Notes under the pieces: generated by a model
The model's input: the letters and a program-made list of their open reading frames with translations, nothing else
Databases searched by the model: none
What the model was told of the DNA's origin: nothing
Origin: DATLMR01 sp964615905
GTDB lineage: Bacteria; Acidobacteriota; Blastocatellia; UBA7656
DNA: 64,000 nt
Reading direction: 5' to 3'
NCBI GenBank assembly: GCA_964615905.1
Contig: CAZTUB010000002.1
Location: 434,001 to 498,000 of the forward strand
In this document: positions 33,381 to 45,696 of the stretch, piece after piece
Layout: the number at the start of each line of letters is the position of its first letter
Position numbering within the stretch: position 1 is the stretch's first letter
Program-made: the position numbers and the translations under genes

Positions 33381-34541
33381 ATGGAAAAGAGCGCGGAAGT
33401 AGTGATAATAGGCGGCGGGATTGTCGGCGCAAGCATAGCTTATCACCTCACGGAAGCCGGTTGCAGGGACGTCCTGATAATCGAGCGCGAGGCGCAACAG
33501 GGGCTTGGCTCGACCGGCAAGAGCGCGGGCGGTGTGCGCGCGCAGTTTGCAACCCCTGTCAACATTCAGATGTCGCTTTACTCGATAGATTTCTTTGCCA
33601 ATTTTGAAGAGGCGACAGGCCACGACCCGCTCTATCGCGCTCACGGCTACCTGTTCGTGGCCACAAGCGAGCGCCACCTCGATTACCTCAAGGCCAACCG
33701 CGAAAAGCAACGCGCGCTTGGGCTTACGAACGTCAAAATCGTCACCCGCGAAGAGATTCAAGCGATCATCCCGCAACTGCGCTCGGACGATGTGGTCGGC
33801 GGGAGCTTCTGTCCGACCGACGGGTTCGTCGACCCTTACAGCGTTATGCGCGGCTTTACACAGCGCGCTCGCGAGCGCGGGGCGCGCGTCTGGCTCGATA
33901 CAGAGGTCAGCGCGATAGAGGTCGAACAAGGGCGCGTGGCAGGGTGCGATACCACGCGCGGGCGCGTGGCCACGCGAGTGGTCGTAAACGCTGCGGGCGC
34001 GTGGGCCGCGCGCGTGGGCGGGCTTGCGGGCGTGGATATACCCGTCAGGCCGCTACGCCGCCAGATCGTGAACACGGAAGAGTTTGACCAGTTGCCCAGG
34101 CAACTGCCGATGGTCATAGACATGACGAACGGCTTCCATTTTCGCCGCGAAGGCGCGGGCGTGATGATGGCGTGGCCTGAGCCCGAACAGTCCTACGAGT
34201 TCAACACCAGGTTCGACGACGAGTTTATCGAGAAGATACTTACGCGCGCGGTTTCGCGTGTGCCGTGCCTTGCGGAAGCCGAGGTGAACCCGCGCCGCTG
34301 CTGGGCGGGGCTTTACGAAGTGACGCCGGACCACCACGCCATAATCGGCCCCGCGCCCGGCGTTGAAGGCTTCTACCTGGCTAACGGGTTCAGCGGCCAC
34401 GGCGTCATGCACTCGCCCGCCACCGGGCGCATAATCTCCGACCTGATACTGCGCGCGGGCGCTCCCTTGATCGACGCCGCGCCGCTCGGCCTGTCGCGGT
34501 TTGCCGAAAACCGGTTGCTGCACGAAACAGCCGTCCTTTAG
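33381..34541 (+). CDS. FAD-dependent oxidoreductase, DAO/sarcosine-oxidase-like
   Basis: 386 residues; ATG 33381 immediately before the Rossmann motif VVIIGGGIVGASIAYHL. Further DAO features: GLGSTGKSAGGVRAQF after the second strand, VVNAAGAWA in the middle, and the C-terminal GFYLANGFSGHGVMHSP that closes the FAD site. Family knowledge: oxidises amines of small amino acids (glycine, sarcosine, proline and the like). No partner subunit is adjacent, so a monomeric enzyme is likely; the substrate cannot be told from sequence. Confidence 0.88.
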   Translation: MEKSAEVVIIGGGIVGASIAYHLTEAGCRDVLIIEREAQQGLGSTGKSAGGVRAQFATPVNIQMSLYSIDFFANFEEATGHDPLYRAHGYLFVATSERHLDYLKANREKQRALGLTNVKIVTREEIQAIIPQLRSDDVVGGSFCPTDGFVDPYSVMRGFTQRARERGARVWLDTEVSAIEVEQGRVAGCDTTRGRVATRVVVNAAGAWAARVGGLAGVDIPVRPLRRQIVNTEEFDQLPRQLPMVIDMTNGFHFRREGAGVMMAWPEPEQSYEFNTRFDDEFIEKILTRAVSRVPCLAEAEVNPRRCWAGLYEVTPDHHAIIGPAPGVEGFYLANGFSGHGVMHSPATGRIISDLILRAGAPLIDAAPLGLSRFAENRLLHETAVL

Positions 34542-34600
34542 CCGGTACCGAAGCAAGATTGCATATTGATGCCGTTCTCCAGTCAGTCCTTATGAAGGAG

Positions 34601-34629
34601 TTGACTTGTAATCACAAAAAACATAACCT
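34601..34629 (+). promoter_or_regulatory. Possible promoter of the TonB receptor gene
   Basis: TTGACT (34601-34606), 17-nt A-rich spacer, TAACCT (34624-34629). The -35 box is good, the -10 weak; position about 54 nt before the start codon is sensible. Confidence 0.35.
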
Positions 34630-34682
34630 TTTGGGGCTCAAATTCTCTAGTTGTAAGCTTTTTGCCACAGGAGTGTCAGGCT

Positions 34683-37916
<3,234 letters not shown>

Positions 37917-37944
37917 GCCGTAGCGAGCAACGCGGTCTGTCTGC

Positions 37945-37978
37945 GGGAGGGCTTTCGCAAGAAGGCTCTCCCGTTTTT
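37945..37978 (+). terminator. Intrinsic terminator of the TonB receptor gene
   Basis: Stem GGGAGGGC (37945-37952) pairs with GCTCTCCC (37965-37972), one G-T pair, 12-nt loop, then GTTTTT. Confidence 0.88.
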
Positions 37979-38011
37979 ATTGTGCCGCCTGTAATCTTAA
38001 AGAGGGGAGTT

Positions 38012-38614
38012 ATGAGCATAGATGATGCGATAGATCAACAGTTGCGAGTGGAGCTTCTGGAAATGAAAGAAGAAGACCTGCGCGTGCGGGCCGAGCTAGC
38101 ACGCGACGGGTCGCTTTTCGACGGCTATCATCCCCGGATGGAGGCCGTCCATCGTCGAAACGCCGCCAGGCTCAGAGAGATCATCGACGCGCGCGGGTGG
38201 CCGGGCAAAGGGGTCGCAGGAGAAGACGGCGCGAAAGCCGCCTGGCTGATCGCTCAGCACGCCATCGGCGAGCCCGATTTCCAGCGGCGGTCGCTTGAGT
38301 CGTTGCGGGCAGCGACCGAAACGGGCGATGTTGACCCCTGGCAGGTTGCCTTTCTTGAGGACCGAATAAGAATGTTTGAAGGACGACCGCAGAGGTACGG
38401 CACTCAGTATGACATAGGCGACGACGGGCGGCCTGTGCCTTACGAGATCGAAGCGCCGGAGCAGGTAGACGAGCTGAGGCTCAGCGTAGGGCTTGAGCCG
38501 CTCGCCGACAGGCTTAACCGCGCCGAGTGGGAAGAGCCGCCCTCTGCCGAGACGAAAGCCCGGCGGGCGCGAGAGTACGACGATTGGTTAAAGCGCGTCG
38601 GCTGGCGCAAGTAG
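38012..38614 (+). CDS. DUF6624-like protein
   Basis: 200 residues from ATG 38012 behind GAGGGGAG; an upstream in-frame start would lie over the terminator. The conserved pattern of this family is visible: RGWPGKGVAGEDGAKAAWLI, AQHAIGEPDFQRRSLESL, VAFLEDRIRMFEGRPQRYGT and QYDIGDDGRPVPYEIE. No signal peptide or membrane segment. Function is unknown; no catalytic motif can be assigned. It stands alone upstream of lysA. Confidence 0.65.
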   Translation: MSIDDAIDQQLRVELLEMKEEDLRVRAELARDGSLFDGYHPRMEAVHRRNAARLREIIDARGWPGKGVAGEDGAKAAWLIAQHAIGEPDFQRRSLESLRAATETGDVDPWQVAFLEDRIRMFEGRPQRYGTQYDIGDDGRPVPYEIEAPEQVDELRLSVGLEPLADRLNRAEWEEPPSAETKARRAREYDDWLKRVGWRK

Positions 38615-38681
38615 CGCAAGTTGCCTGCGCCGCACTCTCTCGCCTAATATCTATTATTCAACAAAGGGAGCCGAAGAGATC

Positions 38682-40082
38682 ATGCAAGAGAGATCAGGCT
38701 TGAAGACATGGCAAGTGCCCGGTTACCTCGAAACGCGCCAGTCGCGTCTCTTTATCGACGGCGCGGATGCTGCGCAGCTTGCCGACCAGTACGGCACGCC
38801 GCTTTATGTCTTCTCCGAGCGGCGCATCGCGTCAAACACTCGCGGGCTTCGCCGCGCGCTTGAATCCATCTACCCTCGCATCAAGCTCTGTTACGCATCG
38901 AAAGCCAACTCGAACATGGCCGTCCTCGACACGGTTCGCCGCGCGGGCGGTGACATAGAGGTAAACTCCGGCGGCGAGCTGTTCAAGGCGCGGCGAGTGG
39001 GATTTGACGCCGACCAGGTGGTCTTCAACGGCGTCTCTAAGACCGATCAGGAGATTCGCGACGCTATCGAGTTCGGGATTCTTGCCATAAACATCGACTC
39101 GCTTTACGAGCTGGATCAGGTCGCGCGCGTGGCCCGGTCCGCGGGCAAGCGCGCAAACATCGCCGTTCGTATAGTGCCTGAGATCGTCACGCGCTCGCAC
39201 ATAGGGCTTCAAACCGGGCTGCTCTCGTCAAAATTCGGGCTGTCGCCTTCGCAAATCCTCGAAGCCTTCAACCGCGCGCTCAGCTACCCCGAATGGATCA
39301 ACCTCGCGGGCGTTCACATACACGTAGGCTCGCAGACGCCCGACCCTTACCCGTTCGCGCGCGCCTTCGCCGAGATGTGGCTCTTTCTCGTCGATCTTTA
39401 CAAGAAGACAGGTCACCGCCTTTCGCACATAAACATAGGCGGCGGGCTGCCCGTCGATTACCTCCCCGACACGCCCATGGCGAGCGAGATAGGCGAGACC
39501 GAACGCGACATGCTCTCTGCGCATCTCGATCCGGCGGAGGTCTTGAAATCTGCGCTCGATGAAGCCCGTGTCAACGATGAAGCGAACCTGCTTGAAGGCT
39601 TGACGATAATCGTCGAGCCCGGTCGAAGGATAATCGGAGACACGGGGCTTCTGCTGACGCGTGTCTGTAATATCAAGGACCGCCCGGAAACCGGCGACGT
39701 ATGGCTGCTTACGGACGCGGGCTATTCGCTTATGCTCTCGATAAACACGTATAAGTGGTACTACCACCTCGTATCGGCATCGCGCGCAGACGAGCCGCAC
39801 TCGGCTCTTTTCAAAGTGGCCGGGCCGCTTTGTGATTCGGGCGATGTCTATTTTGATATAGAGCGCGGGACTCGCCTGCCTAACTACCGTATGCTTCCCG
39901 AAGCAACAGGTGTCGGAGACGTGCTTGCGTTGTTGAACACCGGCGCGTACGCGTTAGACCAGGCTTCGCAGTACAACGGTCGCCCTCGCCCGGCGGTCGT
40001 CATGATAAAAGAGTCGGGCGGCGTGGCAATCGCCCGCCGCGCCGAAACGTACGAAGATTTATACTCGCTCGACCGGTGGTAA
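38682..40082 (+). CDS. lysA: Diaminopimelate decarboxylase (LysA-like)
   Basis: 466 residues. The fold III PLP enzyme motifs are present: Lys in CYASKANSNMAVL (about 70), GDIEVNSGGEL, HIHVGSQ, NIGGGLPVDY, EPGRRIIGD, and the second active site GPLCDSGDVYFD with the tyrosine in NTGAYALDQASQYNGRPRP. It is somewhat longer than usual LysA (about 420), with an insertion around 265-300. Removing a carboxyl from meso-DAP gives lysine, completing the pathway encoded at 43.7-51.4 kb on the other strand. A related decarboxylase specificity cannot be excluded. Confidence 0.85.
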   Translation: MQERSGLKTWQVPGYLETRQSRLFIDGADAAQLADQYGTPLYVFSERRIASNTRGLRRALESIYPRIKLCYASKANSNMAVLDTVRRAGGDIEVNSGGELFKARRVGFDADQVVFNGVSKTDQEIRDAIEFGILAINIDSLYELDQVARVARSAGKRANIAVRIVPEIVTRSHIGLQTGLLSSKFGLSPSQILEAFNRALSYPEWINLAGVHIHVGSQTPDPYPFARAFAEMWLFLVDLYKKTGHRLSHINIGGGLPVDYLPDTPMASEIGETERDMLSAHLDPAEVLKSALDEARVNDEANLLEGLTIIVEPGRRIIGDTGLLLTRVCNIKDRPETGDVWLLTDAGYSLMLSINTYKWYYHLVSASRADEPHSALFKVAGPLCDSGDVYFDIERGTRLPNYRMLPEATGVGDVLALLNTGAYALDQASQYNGRPRPAVVMIKESGGVAIARRAETYEDLYSLDRW

Positions 40083-40111
40083 TTAGCCCTGCAACCGGAA
40101 GCGAATTCCGA

Positions 40112-41419
40112 TTACTGAGGGTCGATGATCGACCCCATAAACAGGACCGCGCCCGACTCGTTGTCCCTGATCGCGCAGAAGAACGGTCGGTCGACCACCA
40201 TGCGAAACGGCTCGCGCGGCATCCTCGCCGATGTCGTCTGCACCTCGACGGATGTGATGGCGGCGGCTTCGGTCCCTTCTTCGTTAACCTCGACGAACGT
40301 CTTGTGCTTGACCTTGCTGATGTGCGCGTCCCGCTGGTTCTGGAACATGCCGGAAAAGTTTGCGCGGTCGGGGTCAAAGGCCAACCCCATCCCCATCGCC
40401 TTCAACGCGTCGTTGAGCGATATGTCGTACTCCAGCTTAAAGCGCGGCAGCGCAATCTCGCCCGGCGTCTTCTGGAACTCTGTCATCCATGAATCCCAGT
40501 TCGAGGCGGTCAACTGATTGTGGAACTGGTCGAGGCTCGTCCCTTCTCTCGGCAGAAAGACGTACAGGCTCACGCGCCTGTCGCCGTAGGGGAGGCTCAC
40601 GGCCTGAAACCCTTCGCCTTCGAAGTAGCTGTAATTGCCCGACTGCGTCATCATCGGATGCGGCTTCTGGCGGCCGTCGGCCAGTTTGAAGGGCTGATCC
40701 TTCGTTCTCGCCTTGTCGAACTGTTCAGACCACTTGCCTTTGAAATAGATCGCGTTGATTAGAAACATGAGCGAGTTGCGCTCAATCTGGTCCACGATCT
40801 TTTCGATCTTGCCGTTGGTGTTGCTGCTCACCCATCTGTTTATGATCGAAGCCGACGCGGGGTCGTCAAAGTCCAGCTCGCTCACCTCGGCGTTGAACGA
40901 TTCGCGCGTGCGATTGACGAAGTCGGGTTTAAGCGCAAGCCCCTGCCTCGCCCAGATAGAGTTTGCGATCTGAAGCTGGACCTTCGGGTCAGCCGATTCG
41001 AGCGCGGCGCGCAAATCCTTATAAGCTCGGTTCACGTCCTCAAGCTTCTGCCCGTCGATCTCCATGGCGCGGGCCATAGCCTGGCGCGTCTCTGCCTCGG
41101 CTCCGTTATAGGCCATGGCGAGCGCAAGCGCCACGCTCGACGGCGAGACGAAAACGTTTTTTGCGGCGGCCTGTTTATCTTTTAAGACTTCCGCGTAGAG
41201 CTTGAAACCGAACCTTGTGTTGGCCGCGACCATCGCCGGGTCAACTTTGATCGCGGGCGCGCGAGGTTGCTCTTTCATGCCGCCTCCATTGTGGTTCGCG
41301 AGTTTATTGGCGTTGATCGCGTCGGAGCTTGTCACGCTTGAGCAGCCAGAAAACCATGCCGAAGCCAGGACAAGCAGGACAAAGGCGATCATATTCAGGT
41401 CGGAGTTGCGTTTGCTCAT
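40112..41419 (-). CDS. Lipoprotein serpin (serine protease inhibitor)
   Basis: 435 residues; ATG 41419 lies 1 nt after the stop of the upstream DUF885 gene, with AAGGAAGC overlapping that gene's end. The N-terminus is a lipoprotein signal with a lipobox-like ASAWFSGCSS, so the protein should be membrane-tethered. The serpin core is complete: NVFVSPSSVALALAMAYNGA, NRWVSSNTNGKI, INAIYFKGKW, and near the C-terminus the hinge VNEEGTEAAAITSVEVQ followed by FRMVVDRPFFCAIRDN. The small-residue hinge indicates an inhibitory serpin. The scissile P1 residue probably lies in the TTSARMP stretch. Serpins are patchy in bacteria. Confidence 0.93.
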   Translation of the reverse strand: MSKRNSDLNMIAFVLLVLASAWFSGCSSVTSSDAINANKLANHNGGGMKEQPRAPAIKVDPAMVAANTRFGFKLYAEVLKDKQAAAKNVFVSPSSVALALAMAYNGAEAETRQAMARAMEIDGQKLEDVNRAYKDLRAALESADPKVQLQIANSIWARQGLALKPDFVNRTRESFNAEVSELDFDDPASASIINRWVSSNTNGKIEKIVDQIERNSLMFLINAIYFKGKWSEQFDKARTKDQPFKLADGRQKPHPMMTQSGNYSYFEGEGFQAVSLPYGDRRVSLYVFLPREGTSLDQFHNQLTASNWDSWMTEFQKTPGEIALPRFKLEYDISLNDALKAMGMGLAFDPDRANFSGMFQNQRDAHISKVKHKTFVEVNEEGTEAAAITSVEVQTTSARMPREPFRMVVDRPFFCAIRDNESGAVLFMGSIIDPQ

Positions 41420-41420
41420 T

Positions 41421-43205
41421 TCAGTTGCTTCCTTTTTGCTCCCCGCCTTTTTGCTCGACAATCCACAGATCGAGGCGACGTTCGAGCACGTCGAGCGGCA
41501 GCGGGCCGTCGTCAAGAACGGCGTTGTGGAACCGGCGAACATCAAAGCGCGCCGCAAGCTCTTTTTGCGCGCGGGCGCGAAGCTCTTTGATCTTCAACTC
41601 GCCGATCTTGTAGGCGAGCGCCTGTCCGGGCCAGACGATGTAGCGGTCAATCTCGACTATGATGTCGTTTTCGGTCTTGGCGCAGTTGTCCTTCATAAAG
41701 TCAATCGCCTGCTGCCGCGTCCAGCCGAGCGAGTGCATGCCCGTGTCAACGACAAGCCTTGTCGCTCGCCACATCTCGTAAGTCAGCTGCCCGAATTTAG
41801 AGTAAGGGTCCGTATAAAAGCCGAGGTCCGGGCCGAGGCTTTCCGCGTACAGCGCCCAGCCTTCGACGTAAGCAGTGTACCCGCCGTTGCGGCGAAAGTC
41901 GGGCAGCCCCTTTAGCTCTTGCGCTCGCGATATCTGCAAGTGATGGCCGGGAACCGATTCGTGAAGCGACAGCGCCTCCATCTCGTACTTGGGCCGCGTC
42001 TCAAGCTTGTATGTGTTCACCCAGTAATCACCGGCGCGCGACCCGTCAGACGCGCCTTGCAGATAATAGGCGGTAGTCTGCGCGGGCGCTTCATAGGCAG
42101 GTATCTCGCGCACTCCGTAGGGCGTGCGCGGAAGCTCCGCGAAAAGCTCAGGCAGCCGCCCGTCCGCGCGCTTGCATATGTCGCGGTATCCAAGAACCAG
42201 GTCTTCGGGCCTCGTGTAGTAGAAACGCGGGTCCGAGCGAAGGTATGTCAAGAAATCCCCAAACGATCCCTTGAAATTGACCTGCTTGATTATCGCGTCC
42301 ATCTCCTTGCGAATTCGCGCGACCTCTTTCTGTCCTATATCATGAATCTCTTTTGGCGACAGGTTGGTCGTCGTCTGAACGCGCGCCGAGTACGCGTAGT
42401 AAGCCGCGCCTTCGGGCAAGGCCGACGCGCCTATCTCTGTCCGCGCGGCAGGCAGGTACTGGTCTTTCAGAAAGGCGAGCAGCTTCTTCAACGCGGGTGT
42501 AACGTCTGACGCGATGCGTTGCCGGGCCGTCTCGCTCAAGCGAGCGCGGTCGGCCTGAGCAACCTCTTCCGTGAACTGTTCGAGCGGCTTGTAGAGCGGG
42601 CTCTTTGTCGCATCGCTCACGATCTGGCCTTCGATCTGCGAAGGCACGCTTCTGAGCGGCACGGCTGCCGGAATCCATTTCGTCTCGATCCCGCGCTTCA
42701 TAAGCGCGATGAGCTGGTCGACCTGGCGAGGGAACGCGGCGAGCCGCGCGAGATAGTTCTCATAGTCTTTCGCGCTGCGGAAGGGGCTGGTCGTCGCCAG
42801 TTGTGTAAAGCCGAGATGCGGGCCGCCCATCTGGTTTATAGGCATAAGCTCTGTCGGGTATCGCTGCCCTTCGACGCTCAGTTGCTTGTCGCGCAGGAAG
42901 AGGTCGTAAGAGATCACGTCCTGCCCGGTGAGGCGCGAGCGGTCGATTTTCTGAATACGGTCGAGCATATTCCGCTCGTGCGCTTTGCGCCGCTCGATTG
43001 CTTCGGCTGAGTAATCGGTCAGCCGGTTGTTGTAGCGATGGTCGCCGAGAAGCGTGGCGGCTTCCGGGAACTCTTCAAGCACGCGCTCCCAGTCTTCCTT
43101 AAACAGCGCGTGAAGCTTTTTCGCCTCGTCGTTAGAAACCGACTGGCCAAGGACCAGACCGGCCAGGATGAGGGCAAAGGAAAAGAGAGCGATGTTGAAA
43201 GTCAC
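41421..43205 (-). CDS. DUF885-family exported metallopeptidase-like protein
   Basis: 594 residues from GTG 43205 behind AGGAGG. Signal peptide (about 1-20). The mature protein is mostly helical, and the predicted zinc site HESVPGHHLQ lies at about 425, followed by a downstream acidic helix (YVEGWALYAESLG) that could give the third ligand. Family knowledge: DUF885 proteins resemble M32/M3-type carboxypeptidases and some release C-terminal residues from peptides. It is translationally coupled to a serpin gene, so both may act in the periplasm on proteolysis. Confidence 0.87.
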   Translation of the reverse strand: MTFNIALFSFALILAGLVLGQSVSNDEAKKLHALFKEDWERVLEEFPEAATLLGDHRYNNRLTDYSAEAIERRKAHERNMLDRIQKIDRSRLTGQDVISYDLFLRDKQLSVEGQRYPTELMPINQMGGPHLGFTQLATTSPFRSAKDYENYLARLAAFPRQVDQLIALMKRGIETKWIPAAVPLRSVPSQIEGQIVSDATKSPLYKPLEQFTEEVAQADRARLSETARQRIASDVTPALKKLLAFLKDQYLPAARTEIGASALPEGAAYYAYSARVQTTTNLSPKEIHDIGQKEVARIRKEMDAIIKQVNFKGSFGDFLTYLRSDPRFYYTRPEDLVLGYRDICKRADGRLPELFAELPRTPYGVREIPAYEAPAQTTAYYLQGASDGSRAGDYWVNTYKLETRPKYEMEALSLHESVPGHHLQISRAQELKGLPDFRRNGGYTAYVEGWALYAESLGPDLGFYTDPYSKFGQLTYEMWRATRLVVDTGMHSLGWTRQQAIDFMKDNCAKTENDIIVEIDRYIVWPGQALAYKIGELKIKELRARAQKELAARFDVRRFHNAVLDDGPLPLDVLERRLDLWIVEQKGGEQKGSN

Positions 43206-43306
43206 AACTGCCTCCTGTCAGGGGTTCACATACTGGATAAGAAAATTCTATGGTTGAGGCCCTTCGAAGTCAAAGCCAAGTCAGGCAGGCATCCGCGATC
43301 TCAGAT

Positions 43307-43597
43307 TCATTTGGGGTCTTCGATTTCTCGCGGCTTCTTTTTAAAGACCCGCGCCTGGACTTCTTTGGTCTTTACCATCGCTTCGTCAAACTTGCGACTG
43401 ACGGCAGGGAATCGCTCGCGCAGTCTTAAGAGCAGCCTTGCCGCCCACGGCGAGGAATTGGACAAGAGCGCTAGCCCGATAATCAAAAATAGTATCCCCT
43501 GCAAAATTGGGAGGAATAACCCTAGAATGCCAAGGATGATAAACCCCCAACCCAGCAGCCAGATCGATAACCGTTTTAGCTTCGCTCTCATCGGCAT
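43307..43597 (-). CDS. Small membrane protein, PGPGW/DUF454-like
   Basis: 96 residues with two adjacent possible starts (43597 and 43591) and no clear ribosome site. Two close hydrophobic segments (about 9-26 and 28-46, LLGWGFIILGILGLFLPIL, ILFLIIGLALLS) form a hairpin, followed by a basic cytoplasmic tail. The spacing resembles the PGPGW and YbaN-like small membrane families, but the defining motif is not intact. It lies between DUF885 and palindrome copy 4; reading further upstream would translate the palindrome itself, which is unlikely to be coding. Confidence 0.6.
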   Translation of the reverse strand: MPMRAKLKRLSIWLLGWGFIILGILGLFLPILQGILFLIIGLALLSNSSPWAARLLLRLRERFPAVSRKFDEAMVKTKEVQARVFKKKPREIEDPK

Positions 43598-43610
43598 GGA
43601 TATTCTAACA

Positions 43611-43702
43611 GTGACAAGTGACAAGTGACGAGTGACAAGAAGGAAGAGATGCGCCTTTCGGTTTCTCCTCTTTCTTGTCACTCGTCACTTGTCACTTGTC
43701 AC
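43611..43702. repeat. Heptamer palindrome, copy 4 (end of the lysine operon)
   Basis: Arms 43611-43639 and 43674-43702 are perfect complements over 29 bp. Each arm is four heptamers, the third a GTGACGA variant that is mirrored exactly in the other arm. The loop has additional AGGAAGAG/CTCCTCTTT-type pairing. The aminotransferase stop codon (43699-43701) is inside the right arm. It probably forms the 3' end of the long lysine transcript. Confidence 0.92.
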
Positions 43703-44835
43703 ATCTCCCCAAGTCCTGCCTGTATACGACGGACGCCTTCTTCTATCTCTTCGGGGCCGGTCGAAAATGAAAGCCTCAGATAGCCTTCGCCTTCGCGGCC
43801 GAATGCAGAGCCGGGGACGGTGATTACTCGCTTGTCGAGCAAGGCAGTTGCGACCGCTTCCGATGCGCCGTACCGCGACACGTCTAGCATCACATAGAAC
43901 GCGCCTTCGCCTGATATGACCGGGAGCCCAAGTTGGGATTCGATTGAGTCGAGCATCGTCTTGCGACGCTTGCGAAGCTCGCCGCGCATCCAGGCGGTCG
44001 CCTCGCGGCCTTCCTCCGTGAACGCGTGGATCGCTGCCTTCTGCGAGATGGCCGACGCACAGGTCGAGATGTACTGGTGCATCACTGTTACTTGCGCTAT
44101 CACCTCTTCAGGGCCAGCCGTCCAGCCCAGCCGCCACCCGGTCATACTCATCATCTTTGACAGGCCGGAAATTATTATGGTCTTGTCATAGAACGCGGAG
44201 ATAGAAGCAGGCCGCTCGTCGAAATAAAGCTCGCGGTAAATCTCATCCGATACGACAAGGGCGTTCGAGCCAGCCAGAGAGTCGGCTATAAACTTCAAAT
44301 CCGCCGCCTGAATAACTCGCCCCGTCGGATTAGACGGCGAAAGCACAAAGACGAGCTTCGTCCGCTCGCTTATCGAACGCACAAAAAGCTCGCGGTCGAA
44401 CCTGAACCCGTTTGCGGCAGGCATCGGGTAGTAGACGGCCCGCGCGCCCGCCATCTCTATGATCGCAGGGTAAGCGAGGTAACCGGGGTCGGGCAGCAGC
44501 ACTTCATCGCCAGGCCCTGCGGCCGCCATAATCAAGGCGAACAGCGCTTCTTCCGAGCCGTTGGTGACGCAGATTGAGTTGATGCCTAAGGCCAGTGCGC
44601 TATCCTGACTGTGATAGTCGGCGATGCGCTCGCGCAGCTCTACGAGCCCCGCGTTTGACGTGTAGCCGTTGTGTCCCTGCTCGATTGCGCGAACCCCCGC
44701 GCGGCGAACCACTTCGGGCGTCTGAAAATTCGGCTCGCCAAGCCCCAGGTTTATCGAGCCAGACGGCGCGCGCTCATAAAGCCTGCGAATCGCGCTCTTT
44801 CTTATATTCTTGAATCGTTCGGCCGGTATGAACAT
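43699..44835 (-). CDS. dapC: PLP-dependent class I/II aminotransferase, probable N-succinyl-LL-DAP aminotransferase
   Basis: 378 residues. Fold-type I aminotransferase: LGLGEPNFQTPEVV, GYTSNAGLVELRE, SPSNPTGRVI, VSDEIYRELYF, and PLP Lys in SGLSKMMSMTGWRLGW (about 230). The sequence alone does not fix the substrate, but it starts 22 nt after dapD in a run of lysine genes lacking any other transaminase, so the DapC step (succinyl-ketoamino-pimelate to succinyl-DAP) is the best inference. The last gene before palindrome copy 4, which provides its stop codon. Confidence 0.78.
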   Translation of the reverse strand: MFIPAERFKNIRKSAIRRLYERAPSGSINLGLGEPNFQTPEVVRRAGVRAIEQGHNGYTSNAGLVELRERIADYHSQDSALALGINSICVTNGSEEALFALIMAAAGPGDEVLLPDPGYLAYPAIIEMAGARAVYYPMPAANGFRFDRELFVRSISERTKLVFVLSPSNPTGRVIQAADLKFIADSLAGSNALVVSDEIYRELYFDERPASISAFYDKTIIISGLSKMMSMTGWRLGWTAGPEEVIAQVTVMHQYISTCASAISQKAAIHAFTEEGREATAWMRGELRKRRKTMLDSIESQLGLPVISGEGAFYVMLDVSRYGASEAVATALLDKRVITVPGSAFGREGEGYLRLSFSTGPEEIEEGVRRIQAGLGEM

Positions 44836-44857
44836 ATTGGCAGGCTGCGCGGTCAGC

Positions 44858-45691
44858 TTATCGCAGAAAGTCTTCGAGTTGAACGGAGGCGTCGGTCTTC
44901 TCGTCCCTGTACTTGACTATGATAGGGGTATAGATCGACAGTCCGAGTTCCGCGCCGCGCCCCCGCGTGATGGCGCGTGACCCCGGCACGACGACCGCGC
45001 CTTCGGGGATCTCAAGCGGCGTGTCCCCGGTCTTGCGATAGACCTCGTCGCGCACCAGATCATAAACAGGCGTGCCGCCGGTCAGGATCGTCCCCGACGC
45101 CAGCACCGCCCCTCGCCGGACAATCGCGCCTTCATAGATGCCGCAGTTGCCGCCGACAAGCACGTCGTCTTCGACGATGACGGGGAGCTGGCCTACGGGT
45201 TCAAGCACGCCGCCGATCTGAGCAGCGGCGGACAGGTGAACACGCTTGCCGACCTGCGCGCACGAGCCGACGAGCGCGTGCGAATCTATCATCGTGTTAT
45301 CGTCGACGTATGCCCCGACGTTGACATACATCGGCGGCATGCAGGTGACGCCTTTGCCGATGTAGCAGCCGTCGCGCAAGGCCGACCCGCCCGGCACGAT
45401 TCGCACCCCGTCTTCGATAGTCACATGCTTTGGCGGGTACGTGTGTTTATCGAAGAAGCGAAAATGGTGGCCGGTTGAAAAGTTCTCGATCCGTCCGAGC
45501 CGGAAGCCGAGCAGGATGCCGCGCTTGACCCAGTGATTGACTCTCCATCTCCCGTCTTCGCCGCGCTCTGCCGCGCGGACCTCGCCCCGGTTGAGCTTCT
45601 GTTTGAACTGGTCGAACAGGTCGTAATGTTCGTCTGTAAATTCTGTAGGCGGCTCGTTGAAAAGCCGCTCGATCTTTTCTGCTAGTTCCAT
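44858..45691 (-). CDS. dapD: Tetrahydrodipicolinate N-succinyltransferase
   Basis: 277 residues, usual length. A helical N-terminal domain is followed by a left-handed beta-helix of hexapeptide repeats (IVPGGSALRDGCYIGKGV, YVNVGAYVDDNTMIDSHALV, GSCAQVGKRVHLSAAAQIGG), ending in the acyl-CoA-binding end segment YTPIIVKYRDEKTDASV. It commits tetrahydrodipicolinate to the succinylase branch of DAP synthesis. It starts 5 nt after dapA's stop and is followed by the dapC-like aminotransferase. Confidence 0.96.
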   Translation of the reverse strand: MELAEKIERLFNEPPTEFTDEHYDLFDQFKQKLNRGEVRAAERGEDGRWRVNHWVKRGILLGFRLGRIENFSTGHHFRFFDKHTYPPKHVTIEDGVRIVPGGSALRDGCYIGKGVTCMPPMYVNVGAYVDDNTMIDSHALVGSCAQVGKRVHLSAAAQIGGVLEPVGQLPVIVEDDVLVGGNCGIYEGAIVRRGAVLASGTILTGGTPVYDLVRDEVYRKTGDTPLEIPEGAVVVPGSRAITRGRGAELGLSIYTPIIVKYRDEKTDASVQLEDFLR

Positions 45692-45696
45692 ATCGA

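Noticed and set aside
43598..43681. N-terminal extension of the small membrane protein through palindrome copy 4
   Set aside because: The extra residues are just the translation of the heptamers (LVTRHLSLVT pattern), and the same peptide pattern appears wherever the repeat is read; an ATG after the repeat is a better start.
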